A stretch of DNA of 64,000 bases from Deinococcus sp. AB2017081 (GTDB lineage Bacteria > Deinococcota > Deinococci > Deinococcales > Deinococcaceae), in assembly GCF_034440735.1 (NCBI RefSeq), contig NZ_CP140098.1, positions 1,357,501 to 1,421,500 on the forward strand, written 5' to 3'. Of this stretch, positions 62,804 through 64,000 are shown in pieces. Both the position numbers and the translations under genes were made by a program. Below the pieces are notes generated by a model. It saw only the letters and a program-made list of their open reading frames with translations, had not been told where the DNA came from and searched no databases. Position 1 is the first letter of the stretch; every line of letters begins with the position of its first letter.

Positions 62804-63307
62804 ATGCGTCCTGTCCATACCACCGCCCTGCTCGCCAGCACCCTGGCCCTGGGCCTCAGCGCCTGCACGGTCTCCGTCCGTCCCAACCTGGGGCTGCAGG
62901 TCAGCGGCAGCAACCTGATCAGCGGCCTGAAGCCCGACCGGGGCGAGGGCAGCACCTACGCCGTCGGCGAGAGCGTGCGGATCCTGGTCGGCACCCGCAG
63001 CCCCGGCTACGTCACCCTGGTGGCCCTCCAGAGCAACGGCTACGCCAGCGTCCTGGTTCGCAACGTCTACATACAGCCCGGCACGACGGCCTTCCCGCGT
63101 GCACAGGACGGTCAGTCCTTCACGGTCGCCCCGCCGCGTGGCGTGCAGCGCGTCCGCGCCATCTTCACCCGTGTGCGGCCGTCCTCGGATCTGGTCGTAA
63201 GCGGCACCTACGACAGCAGCGGCTTCAACACCGTCACCAACGCCTACGTGACCTCGTACCCGCAGGCCGACCGCGACGTGCAGGAGACCTTCTTCTACAT
63301 CCGCTGA
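62804..63307 (+). CDS. DUF4384-like lipoprotein
   Basis: A 167-residue exported protein. The signal ends ASTLALGLSAC, a lipobox (L-S-A-C), so it is probably lipid-anchored. The mature domain, with YAVGESVRILVGTRSPGYVT, VALQSNGYASVLVRNVYIQP and VQRVRAIFTRVRPSSDLV, matches DUF4384-type domains common in Deinococcus envelope proteins. TATGCT seven bases before the ATG at 62804 (leaderless) excludes the longer open frame. Function unknown. Confidence 0.83.
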   Translation: MRPVHTTALLASTLALGLSACTVSVRPNLGLQVSGSNLISGLKPDRGEGSTYAVGESVRILVGTRSPGYVTLVALQSNGYASVLVRNVYIQPGTTAFPRAQDGQSFTVAPPRGVQRVRAIFTRVRPSSDLVVSGTYDSSGFNTVTNAYVTSYPQADRDVQETFFYIR

Positions 63308-63325
63308 ATCCCGGTGCCTCCAGTG

Positions 63326-63355
63326 CCAGCCGCCCCGCGCGGCTGGTTTTCCTTT
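63326..63355 (+). terminator. Terminator after the lipoprotein gene
   Basis: CCAGCCG (63326-63332) pairs with CGGCTGG (63340-63346), followed by TTTTCCTTT. Confidence 0.8.
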
Positions 63356-63366
63356 ACCCTCGCGGC

Positions 63367-63756
63367 ATGTCCCTGACCTTCGCCGACGCCAGCGCCCGCG
63401 TGGACGCCTACATCTCCCAGTTCCGGGAGGGCTACTTCCCACCCCTGCTGATGCTGGCCCGCCTGACCGAGGAGACCGGCGAGATCGCCCGTGTCGTGGC
63501 GCACATGAATGGCAAGACGCCCAAGCCCGGCGAGGACGTGGGAGATCTGGAACTGGAACTGGCCGACCTGCTGTTCGTGATGGTCTGCATGGCGAACGAG
63601 CGAGGCCTGAGCCTGGAGCGCGGCTTCGAGCGGATGATGCACAAGGTCGAGACCCGCGACGCCACGAGGTGGACACGCCGGGAGGAGGCCGGGCCGGCCA
63701 CCGGGGACGCCGGGACGACCGCACCGGCCCTCGACCCAGCCAATGAGGCATCGTAA
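63367..63756 (+). CDS. MazG-like nucleotide pyrophosphohydrolase
   Basis: A 129-residue all-alpha NTP pyrophosphatase. The metal-binding pattern is LTEETGEIARVV (E-E-x-x-E, near residue 37) and ELELADLLFVMVCMANE (E-x-x-D, near 61). It hydrolyses nucleoside triphosphates to monophosphates, often to clean the nucleotide pool; exact substrate unknown. The last ~25 residues are low-complexity. TACCCT six bases before ATG (leaderless). Confidence 0.9.
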   Translation: MSLTFADASARVDAYISQFREGYFPPLLMLARLTEETGEIARVVAHMNGKTPKPGEDVGDLELELADLLFVMVCMANERGLSLERGFERMMHKVETRDATRWTRREEAGPATGDAGTTAPALDPANEAS

Positions 63757-63795
63757 TCTCGGTCACACAGACGTTGATCCCGACAGGAGCCCACC

Positions 63796-64000
63796 ATGAC
63801 CGATCTGCGCTATCCCCTCGGCCCGATGCCCACCCCCCTGAGCCTGACCCCACCGGAGCGCCAGGACGCACTGGACGCGATCCGGGTACTCCCGGCCGAG
63901 CTGCGGGCCGCCGTGCAGGGGCTGGATGACCCGCAACTCGACACCCCGTACCGCGAGGGCGGCTGGACGCTGCGGCAGGTCGTCCACCACGTTGCCGACA
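63796..64000 (+). CDS. YfiT/BstA-type putative bacillithiol transferase (cut by window end)
   Basis: Only the first 68 residues are present. [20 protein letters not shown] and [17 protein letters not shown] match YfiT/BstA proteins of the DinB superfamily, which conjugate bacillithiol to toxic compounds in Firmicutes and Deinococcus. The His-His pair near residue 65 is the first metal-ligand site. AGGAG precedes the ATG by seven bases. The remaining metal ligands lie beyond the window. Confidence 0.82.
   Translation, partial: MTDLRYPLGPMPTPLSLTPPERQDALDAIRVLPAELRAAVQGLDDPQLDTPYREGGWTLRQVVHHVAD

Overview
The window reads as chromosomal DNA of a Deinococcus (Deinococcota). The base composition is high in G+C. 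The gene set is typical of the genus: L32, HflX with a long N-terminal domain, a bacillithiol-type DinB/YfiT protein, a DUF4384-type lipoprotein, siroheme and heme genes in one block, and M29 and M32 peptidases. Small dispersed repeats resembling Deinococcus small noncoding repeats are present. About two dozen genes carry a -10 box (TANNNT or a close variant) only 5-8 bases before the start codon and no Shine-Dalgarno, which is the leaderless promoter design known from Deinococcus. No prophage, insertion sequence, CRISPR array or tRNA was seen.

Layout. 1-10 kb: end of a DUF4127 protein, a coupled DOMON-like/EamA pair, proB, an HD hydrolase, rpmF, an M29 aminopeptidase, a beta-carbonic anhydrase, the SRP RNA gene, a P1 peptidase, twin Nudix hydrolases and an acetyltransferase. 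10-15.4 kb: a tetrapyrrole block (CobA-HemD fusion, precorrin-2 dehydrogenase, hemA) followed by ygfZ. 15.4-25.3 kb: a dipeptide-type ABC operon, ddl, and an iron ABC system split into a binding-protein gene and a permease-ATPase pair; three related noncoding repeats lie here and just upstream. 25.5-33.6 kb: two zinc metallopeptidases, a PQQ-type sugar dehydrogenase homologue, a P-loop kinase, duplicated endonuclease/exonuclease/phosphatase genes and hflX. 33.7-37.9 kb: a LacI-regulated, fructose-type sugar ABC operon with a clear operator. 38-42.6 kb: sufU, an M32 carboxypeptidase, kptA, and a sirtuin without zinc cysteines coupled to a low-GC unknown gene. 42.7-46.8 kb: an FMN riboswitch and ribD-ribE-ribBA-ribH, with a nested inverted-repeat block before ribH. 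46.8-51.8 kb: two DinB proteins, a VWA protein, a secreted unknown, and an HRDC protein fused to a degenerate PLP-enzyme-like domain. 51.8-55.2 kb: a cobalamin-riboswitch-controlled btuF-btuC-btuD-ferredoxin operon. 55.2-64 kb: a probably frameshifted small gene, plsC, an NAD(P)-binding protein, xseB, secreted proteins, a flavin reductase, alkA, ftsH, a DUF4384-like lipoprotein, a MazG-like pyrophosphohydrolase and the start of a YfiT/BstA gene.

How the genes work together. Three nutrient or cofactor systems show their control directly in the sequence: riboflavin by the FMN riboswitch, B12 uptake by the cobalamin riboswitch plus a terminator, and sugar uptake by the LacI operator. The iron binding-protein gene has a palindromic, probably metal-responsive operator over its leaderless promoter. 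The observations most worth following up are the HRDC/pseudo-PLP fusion, the zinc-less sirtuin with its coupled low-GC partner next to kptA, the nested repeat block inside the rib operon, and a consensus promoter that runs straight into a terminator at 40.9 kb.
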